A DNA stretch of 64,000 nt from Kaistia defluvii (GCF_040548815.1 NZ_JBEPSM010000001.1:2542001-2606000); one strand, 5' to 3'. Counted from the stretch's first letter, positions 27,180-36,063 are shown. Translations and numbers: made by a program. Notes: a model not told the origin generated them from the letters alone.

Positions 27180-27186
27180 CTCGCCC

Positions 27187-28143
27187 TCATCCGTTCGGAA
27201 GGTTCTGGGCGAGTGCCTCGAGCACCGCCATGCGCACCGCGACGCCCATCTCGACCTGGTCGCGGATCAGGCTCTGCGGCCCGTCGGCGATGGCCGAGTC
27301 GATCTCGACGCCCCGGTTCATCGGGCCGGGATGCATGACCAGCGCGCCGGGCCTGGCATAGGCCAGCTTCTCGGCATCGAGACCGAAGAAGTGGAAATAT
27401 TCGCGCACGGACGGCACGAAGGAGCCGTCCATGCGCTCGCGCTGCAGGCGCAGCATCATGACGATGTCGACATCCTTCAGCCCCTTGCGCATGTCGGTGA
27501 AGATCTCGACGCCGAGACGGTCGAGCCCCTTCGGCAGCAGCGTCGACGGCCCGATGCAGCGCACCCGGGCGCCGAGCGCGTTCAGCAGCATGATGTTGGA
27601 ACGGGCGACGCGCGAATGCAGGATGTCGCCGCAGATCGCCACGGTCAGGTCGTGGATCGGCCCCTTGTGGCGGCGGATCGTCAGCGCATCGAGCAGCGCC
27701 TGGGTCGGATGCTCATGCGCGCCGTCGCCGGCATTGATCACCGAGCAGCCGACCTTCTGCGCCAAGAGGTGAACCGCGCCGGCCGCGTGGTGGCGGACCA
27801 CCAGGATGTCGGGGTTCATGGCGTTCAGCGTCATCGCAGTATCGATCAGCGTCTCGCCCTTCTTCACCGAGGACGAGCCGACCGACATGTTCATGACGTC
27901 GGCGCCGAGGCGCTTTCCGGCGAGCTCGAACGAGGATTGCGTCCGCGTCGAGGCCTCGAAGAACAGGTTGATCTGGGTGCGGCCGCGCAGGACGGCCTTC
28001 TTCTTCTCGACCTGTCGGCTGACTTCGACCGCCTCTTCGGCGAGATCGAGAAGGGCGATGATCTCCGCGGGCAGGAGACCTTCAATGCCTAGCAGGTGGC
28101 GATGCGCGAACACTGCGGCGGGACTGGCTTTGAGCTCATTCAT
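27187..28143 (-). CDS. pyrB: aspartate carbamoyltransferase catalytic subunit
   Basis: Enzyme of 318 aa for the second step of pyrimidine synthesis. The carbamoyl phosphate motif [20 protein letters not shown] and the [11 protein letters not shown] motif are intact, as are the later [11 protein letters not shown] residues. The ATG at 28143 (MNELKAS) was chosen: it has AGGGG upstream and matches the usual start; the frame is open for 113 codons before it without similarity. The degenerate pyrC gene follows in the same operon, the pyrB-pyrC' order known from Pseudomonas and rhizobia. Confidence 0.95.
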   Translation of the reverse strand: MNELKASPAAVFAHRHLLGIEGLLPAEIIALLDLAEEAVEVSRQVEKKKAVLRGRTQINLFFEASTRTQSSFELAGKRLGADVMNMSVGSSSVKKGETLIDTAMTLNAMNPDILVVRHHAAGAVHLLAQKVGCSVINAGDGAHEHPTQALLDALTIRRHKGPIHDLTVAICGDILHSRVARSNIMLLNALGARVRCIGPSTLLPKGLDRLGVEIFTDMRKGLKDVDIVMMLRLQRERMDGSFVPSVREYFHFFGLDAEKLAYARPGALVMHPGPMNRGVEIDSAIADGPQSLIRDQVEMGVAVRMAVLEALAQNLPNG

Positions 28144-28363
28144 TGAAGCGACCCCTATATTGACTTCCGCCCCGGGCGACAAGACCGGCGGGCCTTTCGC
28201 TGTGTGTTTTGCACGCCCGCCGACGCCGCGCCAGATGAAGGTTTGATGCCGCGCCGACGGTGCAGATGCGCGGGCGAAGGCGGAGCCGGCCGCGCGGTGG
28301 ATTGCCGCGTCGGCTTGTATCCCCCGGCGCAGGCGCGATATTAGCCGCTTCAAGGAGAAGCCG

Positions 28364-28813
28364 ATGAACGAGTGGACCAGCAGTTCCGAAGCGACCGTCC
28401 GCCCGCAGCGTTCGTTGTGGCAGGCGATGTCGCGCGGTTTCTTCTGCCGCTGCCCGGCCTGCGGCAAGGGCCGGATGTTCAACGGCTATCTCACCGTCGC
28501 CGATGCCTGCGACGCTTGCGGCGAGGACCTGTCGCACCAGCGCGCCGACGACGCCCCGCCCTATTTCACCATCACCATCGTCGCCCACATCGTGGTGCCG
28601 CTGATGCTGATCGTCGAAATGGCCTGGCATCTCTCCAACATGACGCATCTGGCGATCTGGCTGCCGCTGACGGCGATCCTGACGCTCGGCCTGCTGCGGC
28701 CGATCAAGGGCGCCATCGTCGGGCTGCAATGGGCGCTCTACATGCACGGCTTCGATCCCGACGGCGACGCCGACGACCACGCGCCGGAAGCCTGGCGCGC
28801 CGATTCGGGCTAA
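28364..28813 (+). CDS. DUF983 family membrane protein
   Basis: A 149-aa protein typical of alphaproteobacteria. The N-terminus carries a zinc-ribbon-like pair: [12 protein letters not shown] (CxCPxC) and then CDACGEDL (CxxC). Two transmembrane segments follow at about residues 70-90 and 95-120, and the C-terminus is acidic and histidine-containing ([11 protein letters not shown]). Function is not established; some homologues sit near heme or respiratory oxidase genes. It is divergent from pyrB and followed by about 400 bases of repeats. Confidence 0.88.
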   Translation: MNEWTSSSEATVRPQRSLWQAMSRGFFCRCPACGKGRMFNGYLTVADACDACGEDLSHQRADDAPPYFTITIVAHIVVPLMLIVEMAWHLSNMTHLAIWLPLTAILTLGLLRPIKGAIVGLQWALYMHGFDPDGDADDHAPEAWRADSG

Positions 28814-29229
28814 GGGCCGGACGGTCTTAAAATGCGAAAGCCGGCTTTCGGACAAAGTCCGGCCTCACCCTGATCCCATCCGTCATGCAGGATCCCGACT
28901 GGCTCGAAGAGCAGCGCTCCCCTTCACCTCTCCCTGAGGGAGAGGTCGACGGCAGAGCCGGCGGGTGAGGGTTTACGGCCTCACAGGTCAAGCTCCCGAC
29001 CGCATGTTGTTCTATCCGGATGGTTCCCTAAGCCCTCACCCGGAGCTGCGCTCCGACCTCTCCCTCCGGGAGAGGTGAAGTTCAAGTTTGACCCCATGAA
29101 CCCTGCTCCTGCTCCCGATCCGACACGGGCTGAACCAGCCTCCCCCTCTCGACCCCAGCCGGCGCAGCGTCTAGAACGGCGCCGTCCTTTCACGACACAG
29201 CGCTGCATTTCACTATCCGAGGCGAATAC
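28814..29229. repeat. intergenic region with inverted copies of a CTCTCCC repeat
   Basis: No gene. Two copies of a unit of about 50 bases lie in inverted orientation (28923-28971 and 29032-29080). Each holds CCTCTCCC and GGGAGAGG around a 3-base loop (28927-28945 and 29057-29075) and a GGGTGAGGG or CCCTCACCC border. The same short palindrome core occurs, with an 8-base loop, at 8003 and 8221. The rest of the stretch is unremarkable. Confidence 0.7.
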
Positions 29230-30432
29230 ATGACCATGGCATCCGGGCGGCGGACCGATGGCGGCGGCACGATCGGCCTCGTCGCGGCGATCGGATCCGT
29301 CGCGGCCGTCGGCCTCGGCTTCTCGATCACGCTGCCGCTTCTGGCGCTGACGCTGGAAGACCGGGGCATTTCCTCGACCTGGATCGGCATCAACACCGCC
29401 ACCTGGGGCCTGGCCGCCATCGCCGTCACCCCGTTCGTCTCGAAGCTCGCCGCCCGAATCGGCACGGCCCAATTGCTGGCGCTGGCGATCCTCACCCTCG
29501 CAGCCGCCCTGCCCCTCTTCTATATCGCGCCCTTCTGGGCCTGGTTCCTGCTGCGCCTGGTCGGCGGCGCGGCCGTCACCACCACCTTCGTGCTGTCGGA
29601 ATTCTGGATCAGTTCGGCCGCGCCGCCCGCCCGGCGCGGCATCGTCATGGGCATCTATGCCTCGGTGCTTTCTGGCGGCTTCGCGCTCGGCCCGGTGATT
29701 CTGTCGCTGACCGGCACGCAGGGCATGCTGCCCTTCCTGATCGGCTCCGGCGTGCTGACGCTCGGCATCATTCCCGTGCTCTGCGGCTTGCCCGTCGCGC
29801 CCAAGCTCGACCGCCGCGAAAAGCACTCCTTCGGCCGCTTCCTGTTCCTGGCGCCCGCCGCCACCGGCGCCGCGCTGCTGTTCGGCACGATCGAGACCGG
29901 CGCCTTCGCGCTGCTGCCGATCTATGGCCAGCGCGTCGGCCATACGCGCGAGCTGGTCATCCTGCTCGGCATTGGCGTCACCATCGGCAACATCCTGCTG
30001 CAGATGCCGATGGGCATGCTGTCGGACCGGATGGACCGGCGGAAGCTGTTGATGATCATCGCCGCCTTCGGCCTGCTCGGCGCGGCGATCCTGCCGCTGG
30101 TGGCCGCCTCGTTCTGGCCGCTCATGATCGCGCTGGCGATCTGGGGCGGCGTCATCGGCTCGCTCTATACGGTGGGCCTCGCCCATCTTGGCTCGCGCTT
30201 CACCGGCTCGGACCTCGCCGCCGCCAACGCCGCCTTCGTCTTTTGCTATTCGTTGGGCGGACTCGTCGGCCCGGCGACCCTGGGCGTCGCGATGGATGTC
30301 TGGAATCCGCACGGCTTCGCCATCGGAATCGGCCTGTTCTTCGCCGCCTATCTCGCCATGCTGATCATCCGGATCGGGCTGGCGCGCCTTCCCAAGGCAG
30401 TTTCCAAGGGAGTGTCCAAGAAGCTTTCTTGA
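29230..30432 (+). CDS. MFS transporter
   Basis: Inner-membrane transporter of 400 aa with about twelve hydrophobic segments. The loop between segments 2 and 3 is TWGLAAIAVTPFVSKLAARI, and the equivalent loop in the second half reads PMGMLSDRMDRRKLL, the common MFS signature (G.L.DR.GRR type). The layout resembles sugar-efflux or YcaD-like transporters, but the substrate cannot be predicted. ATG codons at 29230 and 29236 both fit as starts. A likely promoter of rpmG overlaps the final codon. Confidence 0.9.
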   Translation: MTMASGRRTDGGGTIGLVAAIGSVAAVGLGFSITLPLLALTLEDRGISSTWIGINTATWGLAAIAVTPFVSKLAARIGTAQLLALAILTLAAALPLFYIAPFWAWFLLRLVGGAAVTTTFVLSEFWISSAAPPARRGIVMGIYASVLSGGFALGPVILSLTGTQGMLPFLIGSGVLTLGIIPVLCGLPVAPKLDRREKHSFGRFLFLAPAATGAALLFGTIETGAFALLPIYGQRVGHTRELVILLGIGVTIGNILLQMPMGMLSDRMDRRKLLMIIAAFGLLGAAILPLVAASFWPLMIALAIWGGVIGSLYTVGLAHLGSRFTGSDLAAANAAFVFCYSLGGLVGPATLGVAMDVWNPHGFAIGIGLFFAAYLAMLIIRIGLARLPKAVSKGVSKKLS

Positions 30433-30456
30433 CTTTCAGTTCTGAATCCGTAGGGT
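30429..30456 (+). promoter_or_regulatory. candidate promoter of rpmG
   Basis: TTGACT (30429-30434), 16-base spacer, TAGGGT (30451-30456), 64 bases before the rpmG start. The -35 element is close to the housekeeping consensus; the -10 is weaker. Confidence 0.35.
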
Positions 30457-30519
30457 GCGCGCACAAAGGCGCCGGGCCAGTTCCAGCTACGCTGCGCGCA
30501 ACAATTTTGAGGTTTGACC

Positions 30520-30687
30520 ATGGCCAAGGCCACCACGATCAAGATCAAGCTCGTGAGCTCTGCTGACACCGGCTTCTTCTACGTCACCAAGAAGAACTCG
30601 CGTACCATGACCGAGAAGTTCTCGGCCAAGAAGTACGACCCGGTCGCGCGCAAGCACGTCGAGTTCCGCGAAGCCAAGATCAAGTAA
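30520..30687 (+). CDS. rpmG: 50S ribosomal protein L33
   Basis: Ribosomal protein of 55 aa: [20 protein letters not shown], then [20 protein letters not shown] and the ending [14 protein letters not shown]. It is the zinc-free form (no CxxC pairs), as usual in alphaproteobacteria. GAGG lies a few bases upstream of the ATG. A strong terminator follows at 30708, so it is probably transcribed alone from the promoter at 30429. Confidence 0.97.
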   Translation: MAKATTIKIKLVSSADTGFFYVTKKNSRTMTEKFSAKKYDPVARKHVEFREAKIK

Positions 30688-30707
30688 GATCGGTTTCGGA
30701 AGTTTCG

Positions 30708-30735
30708 AAAAAGGCGCCGTTTCGGCGCCTTTTTT
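30708..30735 (+). terminator. rpmG terminator
   Basis: Stem AAGGCGCCG (30711-30719) and CGGCGCCTT, loop TTT, flanked by an A-run before and a T-run after (to 30735). It would work in both directions. Confidence 0.92.
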
Positions 30736-30803
30736 GTTGTCTCAAATGTGAAGGCGGCAGTTGTCCAAGCCTCTGAGTCTATCAGGCCGATCGACCTGCT
30801 CCG

Positions 30804-30976
30804 CCATCATCCTGAGGTGCTTCGCGTAAGCGAAGCCTCGAAGGAGGGTCCAGCGGGGCACTCCAGTATGCAGACAACGTCCGAAAGTCCGGCGAAACCC
30901 GCTCGCGATCCAGATCAAGGGCGTTCGCTGGACCCTCCTTCGAGGCCCGGCTTCGCCGGGCACCTCACGATGATGG
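30804..30976. repeat. large inverted repeat pair (CCATCATCCTGAGG family)
   Basis: Left arm 30804-30856 begins CCATCATCCTGAGGTGC and ends in GGAGGGTCCAGCG. Right arm 30926-30976 reads CGCTGGACCCTCCTTCGAGG and ends CACGATGATGG, the inverted copy with small differences in the centre (own small hairpins CTTCGCGTAAGCGAAG and CCCGGCTTCGCCGGG). The loop is about 69 bases. No transposase or target-site duplication is seen; it is a non-coding palindromic element of the kind scattered in rhizobial genomes. Confidence 0.7.
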
Positions 30977-31017
30977 CTACAGTTCCGGCCAGCAGCACGA
31001 ATTGGGAAAAAGTCGCC

Positions 31018-31389
31018 TCAGGCGTCGCCGAGATAGGTCTTCACCGTCTCGATGAACTTGCCGATCGAAATTGGCTTCGACAGATAGGCCTCGCAGCCGC
31101 CCTGGCGGATGCGCTCCTCATCGCCCTTCATGGCGAAGGCGGTGACGGCGATGATCGGGATGACGCGCAACTCGTCGTCCTCCTTGATCCACTTCGTCAC
31201 TTCGAGGCCCGAGACCTCGGGCAGCTGGATATCCATCAGAATCAGGTCGGGGCGATGGGTGCGGGCGAGTTCGAGCGCTTCCAGGCCGTTGCGGGTCTGG
31301 ATAATATTATAGCCATGCGCTTCGAGGAGGTCGTGGAAGAGCTTCATGTTGAGCTCGTTGTCTTCCACCACGAGAACGGTCTTTGCCAT
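31018..31389 (-). CDS. divK: single-domain response regulator DivK
   Basis: Receiver protein of 123 aa with phospho-acceptor Asp53 in [10 protein letters not shown], acidic pocket at residues 9-10, Thr83 and Lys105 (LSKPISI). DivK is phosphorylated by the kinase DivJ and dephosphorylated by PleC, and controls CckA through DivL, thereby setting CtrA activity. The identity is supported by the near-constant sequence [20 protein letters not shown] and by the divergent DUF3572 gene, its usual rhizobial neighbour. In many relatives pleD follows divK; here the repeat at 30804-30976 and rpmG follow instead. Confidence 0.94.
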   Translation of the reverse strand: MAKTVLVVEDNELNMKLFHDLLEAHGYNIIQTRNGLEALELARTHRPDLILMDIQLPEVSGLEVTKWIKEDDELRVIPIIAVTAFAMKGDEERIRQGGCEAYLSKPISIGKFIETVKTYLGDA

Positions 31390-31484
31390 TCGTCCCTTCT
31401 TGCAGCCCTCGATCCCGTCGACGGCGTCTACTAGATGGTATCGATCTCCACTTTAGCGAAGATTCGTTTCGGAAAGGCAAATGC

Positions 31485-31778
31485 ATGATCCGGCAGAAAG
31501 AGCCGCCCCTCGATCTCGAGGGCGCGGAAAGGCTGGCGATCGAAGGCCTGGCCTTCCTGGCATCGGAACCGGAGGAGCTGGGCCGCTTCCTGGCGCTGGT
31601 CGGGCTCGGGCCCGAAACGCTGCGCGATGCGGCCGGCGATCCGGGCTTCCTGGCCGCGGTGCTTGAATATTTCCTCGAAAACGAGCCGCTGCTGCTCGTC
31701 TTCGCCGCGCGCGGCAACATCCGCCCGACGCTGATCGCCGCCGCGCGCTACCTGCTCGACCGGGAAATTCTGGAATGA
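31485..31778 (+). CDS. DUF3572 domain protein
   Basis: Protein of 97 aa, almost entirely the DUF3572 domain: LAIEGLAFLASEPEELGRFL, GPETLRDAAGDPGFLAAVLEY and FFLENEPLLL-type segment. It is helical with no catalytic motif. The start at 31485 has GGAAAGG upstream. It is a standard neighbour of divK in rhizobia, and its stop overlaps the GNAT gene start (ATGA at 31775). The function is not known; position hints at cell-cycle or envelope work. Confidence 0.85.
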   Translation: MIRQKEPPLDLEGAERLAIEGLAFLASEPEELGRFLALVGLGPETLRDAAGDPGFLAAVLEYFLENEPLLLVFAARGNIRPTLIAAARYLLDREILE

Positions 31779-32404
31779 CGGAAACGATCGCCCTCGACCT
31801 CGACGGCTATACCGACCTGCCGCCCGGCCGGATCGCCAATGTCGTGACCTATCTGGAAATGACGAACCGCCCTGCCCCGGCCGCCGAGGCGGAGGGCGGC
31901 CGGACGGTGCGCCATGTCGTGAAGCCGGATCTCGCCGCCTATCGCGACCTCTACCGCCGCATCGGCACCGACTGGCTTTGGTTCTCGCGCGCCGTGATGT
32001 CGGATGACGAGCTCGCCGCCCTGCTCGCCAAGCCGTCGACCGAGATTCACTTCCTGGAGCAGGACGGGGTGCCGATCGGCCTGGCCGAGCTGCATCGCGG
32101 CGAAGGCGGGCCGGACAATGTCGAGATCGCCATGTTCGGCGTGGTGCCCGAGGCGACCGGCACCGGCGCGGCGCGTCAATTGATGAATGCGGCGCTTGCC
32201 GTCGCCTGGGACGGCGGCACGGAGCGCGTCTGGCTCCACACCTGCTCGTTCGACCATCCGGCCGCCCTGCGCTTCTACAAGCGATCCGGCTTCACGCCGT
32301 TCAAGTTCGCGATCGAGGTCTCGACCGATCCGCGCCTCGACGGCCACCTGCCGAGATCGGCGGGCCCGCATGTCGCGTTGATCGATCCGACGCCGTCGGC
32401 CTGA
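31775..32404 (+). CDS. GNAT-family N-acetyltransferase
   Basis: Acetyltransferase of 209 aa. The acetyl-CoA binding region is at VEIAMFGVVPEATGTGAARQ, equivalent to motif A (V.P..RG.G..). Motif B follows as VWLHTCSFDHPAALRFYKRS and GF. The N-terminal third (LDGYTDLPPGRIANVVTYLE) is shared by a rhizobial subgroup of unknown substrate. It is coupled to the DUF3572 gene by an ATGA overlap. It could act on proteins or small molecules; nothing visible decides. Confidence 0.88.
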   Translation: MTETIALDLDGYTDLPPGRIANVVTYLEMTNRPAPAAEAEGGRTVRHVVKPDLAAYRDLYRRIGTDWLWFSRAVMSDDELAALLAKPSTEIHFLEQDGVPIGLAELHRGEGGPDNVEIAMFGVVPEATGTGAARQLMNAALAVAWDGGTERVWLHTCSFDHPAALRFYKRSGFTPFKFAIEVSTDPRLDGHLPRSAGPHVALIDPTPSA

Positions 32405-32461
32405 GGCCGGCGCTTACCGCAGGGTTAACGAAACGCTAACAGCGCCGATGCTGTCAGCCCC

Positions 32462-32869
32462 CTACCAGGACCGCCGCTCGGCGGCGGTCGAGCGAGCCGG
32501 GCGCCGCGTCGCGGCGAGGTCGACGGCTGCATTTCGCTCCTGGTCGCGGAGCGCCATCTGCTCGGCCTTGGCGAGATCGTCGAGCGCCAGGTCGAGCCCG
32601 GCCTGGGCTGCCGCCAGCTGTGCCTCGAGGTCCTGCGCCGAGGCGCGAAGATTGTCGCGCCGCGCCATCGCCGCCTTGGCGAAGGTCGGATAGGCGAAAT
32701 GCGACGTGTCCCGGATGCCGGCGCGTTCCTGCTCGACATTGATCTGGTCTTCGAGGTCGCGCGCCATGCGCTCGAACTCGGCGACCATGGTCTGGATCTG
32801 GTTAACCTGCCGACGTTTTTCCTCGGCCTGGAAACGCTTTAGCCGAATGATGCTATCACGCGACTTCAT
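32462..32869 (-). CDS. fliJ: FliJ-like flagellar export protein
   Basis: A 135-aa, mostly coiled-coil protein: MKSRDSIIRLKRFQAEEKRR, then QIQTMVAEFERMARDLEDQI and a long Ala/Leu/Asp-rich helix. FliJ is a chaperone-type stalk of the flagellar type III export ATPase. In rhizobia this gene lies divergent from ctrA, as here. The start at 32869 is preceded by GGGAG. The C-terminal 20 residues (ATRRPARSTAAERRSW) are basic and probably disordered. No other flagellar genes are in view. Confidence 0.8.
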   Translation of the reverse strand: MKSRDSIIRLKRFQAEEKRRQVNQIQTMVAEFERMARDLEDQINVEQERAGIRDTSHFAYPTFAKAAMARRDNLRASAQDLEAQLAAAQAGLDLALDDLAKAEQMALRDQERNAAVDLAATRRPARSTAAERRSW

Positions 32870-33330
32870 ACTCGTTACTCCCTGAACACTGAGACGTAGA
32901 CGCGCTGCGATGCCGACGGCCTCGGGGACGTTTTCGTCGCCGCTGTGGTTAACGGCCATCAAACTTGTCAAAACCTTAAGCCGAGGACCTCGCGCTAACC
33001 TTTCGTTTACGTCTCGCGTTAATCATGGCGCAGGAGGGCTTAAGGGCGGGTAAACCCCGTCTGCGGTGCCTTCATCCTAATTCCGTGAGTCCGACCAATT
33101 GGTTACCGGATTTCGTGCAATTGAGCGAAAGGGTGCAATCCACACCAATTCGCTCGGAATCTCAAAGAGCTTGGGCGATTTCCGAATAATTCGCCTGAAC
33201 CCCTTGTGAGCACGAATCAGAATTTGTTAACCATTAAGCGTTAGCCTTCGAATCGGGGTGAGCCGTTTTCCAAGCACCGGTTTTCGAGGCCGGAGCGCCA
33301 AGCCCAGGATAGGCAATTGAGGGGATTGGT
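32870..33330. promoter_or_regulatory. fliJ-ctrA intergenic region with CtrA half-sites and GANTC cluster
   Basis: 461 bases without a gene. TTAA cores occur at 32949, 32976, 33019, 33227 and 33234; the last two form TTAACCATTAA about 100 bases before ctrA. Four GANTC sites (33087, 33157, 33214, 33250) fall within 168 bases; CcrM methylates this sequence. In Caulobacter, ctrA promoter P1 contains a GANTC site, and CtrA and other regulators bind here. A true TTAA-N7-TTAA box was not seen; the nearest is TTAC-N8-TTAA at 33007-33022. Confidence 0.55.
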
Positions 33331-34032
33331 ATGCGAGTTCTGCTGATCGAGGACGACAGCGCCACGGCGCAGAGCATCGAGTTGATGCTCAAGTCCGAGA
33401 ATTTTAACGTCTACACGACGGATCTCGGCGAAGAGGGTGTCGATCTCGGCAAGCTCTACGATTACGACATCATTCTGCTCGACCTGAACCTGCCCGACAT
33501 GTCGGGATACGAGGTTCTCCGGTCGCTGCGCGTCGCCAAGGTGAAGACGCCGATCCTGATCCTTTCCGGCCTGGCCGGCATCGAGGACAAGGTGCGCGGC
33601 CTCGGTTTCGGCGCCGACGACTACATGACCAAGCCGTTCCATAAGGACGAGCTCGTTGCGCGCATCCATGCGATCGTGCGCCGCTCGAAGGGCCATGCCC
33701 AGTCGGTCATCATCACCGGCGAGCTGACGGTCAATCTCGACACCAAGACGGTCGAGGTTCATGGCAGCCGCGTGCACCTGACGGGCAAGGAATACCAGAT
33801 GCTGGAGCTGCTTTCGCTCCGCAAGGGCACGACCCTCACCAAGGAGATGTTCCTGAATCATCTCTATGGCGGCATGGACGAGCCCGAACTGAAGATCATC
33901 GACGTCTTCATCTGCAAGCTGCGCAAGAAGCTGGCGACGGCGACCAACGGCCTCAACTACATCGAGACCGTCTGGGGCCGGGGCTACGTGCTGCGCGAGC
34001 CCGACGAAGTTCAGATGCGCGCAAGCGCATAG
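33331..34032 (+). CDS. ctrA: cell-cycle response regulator CtrA
   Basis: OmpR-type regulator of 233 aa, master regulator of the alphaproteobacterial cell cycle. The receiver has Asp51 in [10 protein letters not shown] and Lys101 in YMTKPF. The DNA-binding winged helix holds [20 protein letters not shown] and [20 protein letters not shown]. It receives phosphate through CckA and ChpT (chpT lies next, on the other strand). The protein ends in RASA; the terminal hydrophobic pair in Caulobacter serves ClpXP degradation and here is SA. GAGG-type sequence (GAGGGGATTGGT) precedes the start. A terminator follows at 34063. Confidence 0.97.
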   Translation: MRVLLIEDDSATAQSIELMLKSENFNVYTTDLGEEGVDLGKLYDYDIILLDLNLPDMSGYEVLRSLRVAKVKTPILILSGLAGIEDKVRGLGFGADDYMTKPFHKDELVARIHAIVRRSKGHAQSVIITGELTVNLDTKTVEVHGSRVHLTGKEYQMLELLSLRKGTTLTKEMFLNHLYGGMDEPELKIIDVFICKLRKKLATATNGLNYIETVWGRGYVLREPDEVQMRASA

Positions 34033-34062
34033 CCGGTCCTCCCCCGGCTGGAATGTGAAAAG

Positions 34063-34085
34063 CCCCGCCCCCGGCGGGGTTTTTC
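34063..34085 (+). terminator. ctrA terminator
   Basis: Stem CCCCGCC (34063-34069) and GGCGGGG (34073-34079), loop CCC, then TTTTTCTTT. It lies 30 bases after the ctrA stop. Confidence 0.92.
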
Positions 34086-34151
34086 TTTGGCTCAAACGGC
34101 GGCCTCTCATGGCGCGTTCAAGCCCCCGCCGCTTTCCAAGCCTTTGCCGGA

Positions 34152-34191
34152 CAAAGAAAAAGCCGCGCCGATCCATCAATCCGCGCGGCTT
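34152..34191 (-). terminator. chpT terminator
   Basis: Stem AAGCCGCGC (34160-34168) and GCGCGGCTT (34183-34191), 14-base loop. On the minus strand a TTTTTCTTT tract follows, which orients it as the chpT terminator, opposite to the ctrA one. Confidence 0.85.
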
Positions 34192-34234
34192 GTCTTTATT
34201 CCGAAGGCTGCGCTGGTCGCAGCCGCCAAGCCGA

Positions 34235-35011
34235 TCAGGCCTGGTGGGTTGCCTCGTCCGCCACGGCGGCGACCGCGACCGGCTCGGCCGCGTCCGGGAC
34301 GGCCTCGGCGACCATCGTCTCGCCTGCGGGGGCTTCCGCCGGAGCTTCCTCGACCACCGGCGCCGCAGCGGTCGACCGCGCCGTGATGATCACGTCCGTG
34401 CCCTCCAGCACCGCCGCCACGGTCATGCCGCAGCTGCGCGCCAGCAGGCCGGCATAATAAGGCTGCACGGCGTGCGCATCGATGTTGACGTCGACGATCG
34501 TGCCGGGGATGAGCTTTTCGAAGGCGGGCGGAATGCGCGCGCTCGGACCTGAGCAATGGAAGGTCACGTCCGGCTTGGACGGCTCGCCCTCGACGGTCAC
34601 CTTGATCGAACCGCCGCGCGGCACGGCGGCGGTCGCCATCAGCACGAGGTTGAGGATCAGCTTGACCTGGTTCTTCGGCATCAGCGCGCGCGGCGCCGTC
34701 CAGGAGAACTCGGCCTTTTCGCCGTCCATATAGCCGCGCGCGACCTTCTCGGCGTCGCCGATGTCGATCTCGGCGCCGGCTGAACCGGCCGCGCCAAAGG
34801 CAAGGCGGGCGAATTGCAGCTTGGCCGAGGCCTGGCGGGCGCTCTTGCGGATCAGGTCGAAGGCGAAGGCCTTCATTTCCTCATTGGTCTCTTCGTCGAG
34901 AACCTCGAGGCCATTGTTGATCGCGCCGACGGGCGAGATGATGTCGTGACACACGCGGCTGCACAGCAGCGCCGCGAGATCGAGGGCTTCGAGTTCGATC
35001 TCATTGGTCAT
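34235..35011 (-). CDS. chpT: histidine phosphotransferase ChpT
   Basis: Phosphotransfer protein of 258 aa that passes phosphate from CckA to CtrA and CpdR. The phospho-histidine is His22 in LLCSRVCHDIISPVGAINNG. A degenerate GHKL-like domain follows (LMPKNQVKLILNLVLMATAA and PRGGSIKVTVEGEP). From about residue 215 an Ala/Glu/Pro-rich tail of about 45 residues (EEAPAEAPAGETMVAEAVPD) is added that most homologues lack. Its position beside ctrA is unusual enough to note, though both are often in the same neighbourhood in rhizobia. Confidence 0.92.
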   Translation of the reverse strand: MTNEIELEALDLAALLCSRVCHDIISPVGAINNGLEVLDEETNEEMKAFAFDLIRKSARQASAKLQFARLAFGAAGSAGAEIDIGDAEKVARGYMDGEKAEFSWTAPRALMPKNQVKLILNLVLMATAAVPRGGSIKVTVEGEPSKPDVTFHCSGPSARIPPAFEKLIPGTIVDVNIDAHAVQPYYAGLLARSCGMTVAAVLEGTDVIITARSTAAAPVVEEAPAEAPAGETMVAEAVPDAAEPVAVAAVADEATHQA

Positions 35012-35275
35012 GACGGGTCATCCCCCTGATTGGCACGAATCAACGCATGGAAAATAGGTGCTTCGGGGATACACCGGCCCAGCGATGCTGCCAACCGCCC
35101 GCCACGCGCGAGGCTGCAACCGGCGCGCCAGCTTGCGGGCCGGGACCACGCCAGAATGCCGCCCTTTTTTCACTTACACTCTTGTCGGTGATTCGCGCGC
35201 CTGCTGCCGGTTTCCGCCACCCGTCGGGGATCGGTTCCGTGCCATGACAGCCGCCACGACAAGGAGCCGACCGAC

Positions 35276-35851
35276 ATGACCCGCAGCCTGCGTCTTACTT
35301 TCTGTCTCGCGCTGATCGCGCTGGCCGCGCCGCTCCTCGCTCTTCGCCCGGCCTATGCGCAGAACCCGCAGCAATATTCGTCCGACGAGCTGGTCAATAC
35401 GGGTCATCGCTTCTTCGGCGAAGTGTCGGGCGGGCTCGCCTCGGTCGTCGAGCACGCGGTGTCCAAATACGGCATGCCGAACGGCTATATCCTGGGCGAG
35501 CAGGGCTCGGGCGCGCTGTTCGCGGGCCTGCGCTATGGCAATGGCACGCTCTACACCAAGAATGCCGGCCAGCATCAGGTCTTCTTCCAGGGGCCGTCGC
35601 TCGGCTGGGACATTGGCGGCGAAGGCTCGCGCGTGATGATGCTCGTCTACAATCTGCCCTCGATCAACGCGATCTATTCGCGCTTCGGCGGCGTCAACGG
35701 CTCGGCCTTCCTGGTCGGCGGCGTCGGCATGACGGTGCTTTCGCGCGACGACGTCTTCATCGTGCCGATCGTTTCCGGCCTGGGCGCCCGTCTCGGCCTC
35801 AATATCGGCTATCTGAAGTTCACCGACCGCCAGACCTGGAACCCCTTCTGA
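35276..35851 (+). CDS. eipA: envelope integrity protein EipA (DUF1134)
   Basis: Periplasmic protein of 191 aa. A signal peptide ends with RPAYAQ near residues 24-29. The mature part is the DUF1134 domain: SSDELVNTGHRFFGEVSGGL, GLRYGNGTLYTKNAG and GWDIGGEGSRVMMLVYNLPS. EipA of Brucella and Caulobacter forms a small beta-barrel in the periplasm, is needed for envelope integrity, and its gene is under CtrA control; its place next to chpT and ctrA agrees with that. Upstream 264 bases separate it from the chpT start. Confidence 0.9.
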   Translation: MTRSLRLTFCLALIALAAPLLALRPAYAQNPQQYSSDELVNTGHRFFGEVSGGLASVVEHAVSKYGMPNGYILGEQGSGALFAGLRYGNGTLYTKNAGQHQVFFQGPSLGWDIGGEGSRVMMLVYNLPSINAIYSRFGGVNGSAFLVGGVGMTVLSRDDVFIVPIVSGLGARLGLNIGYLKFTDRQTWNPF

Positions 35852-36063
35852 TCGGCTGGAACGCCCGCAGGGCGGGCGGCGGCGCAACACCGCGCGGGAA
35901 CCGGCGCCGACCGGGCCCGCGACACGCGCTTGTGGCTGGACTCCGGGCTTCGGAGGATGTCATTAGGGAAACTGCGCGTGGGCTGGCGCGGGGAAGCCGA
36001 TGACTGCGGGATTGGGCCTTGCCGGCCCGTCCTCAGGCGCGACGGACATCCGGAGACGGTGCA

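Noticed and set aside
28814..31017. Insertion sequences at the large inverted repeats
   Set aside because: No transposase or target duplication between or beside the arms; the arms are palindromic elements.
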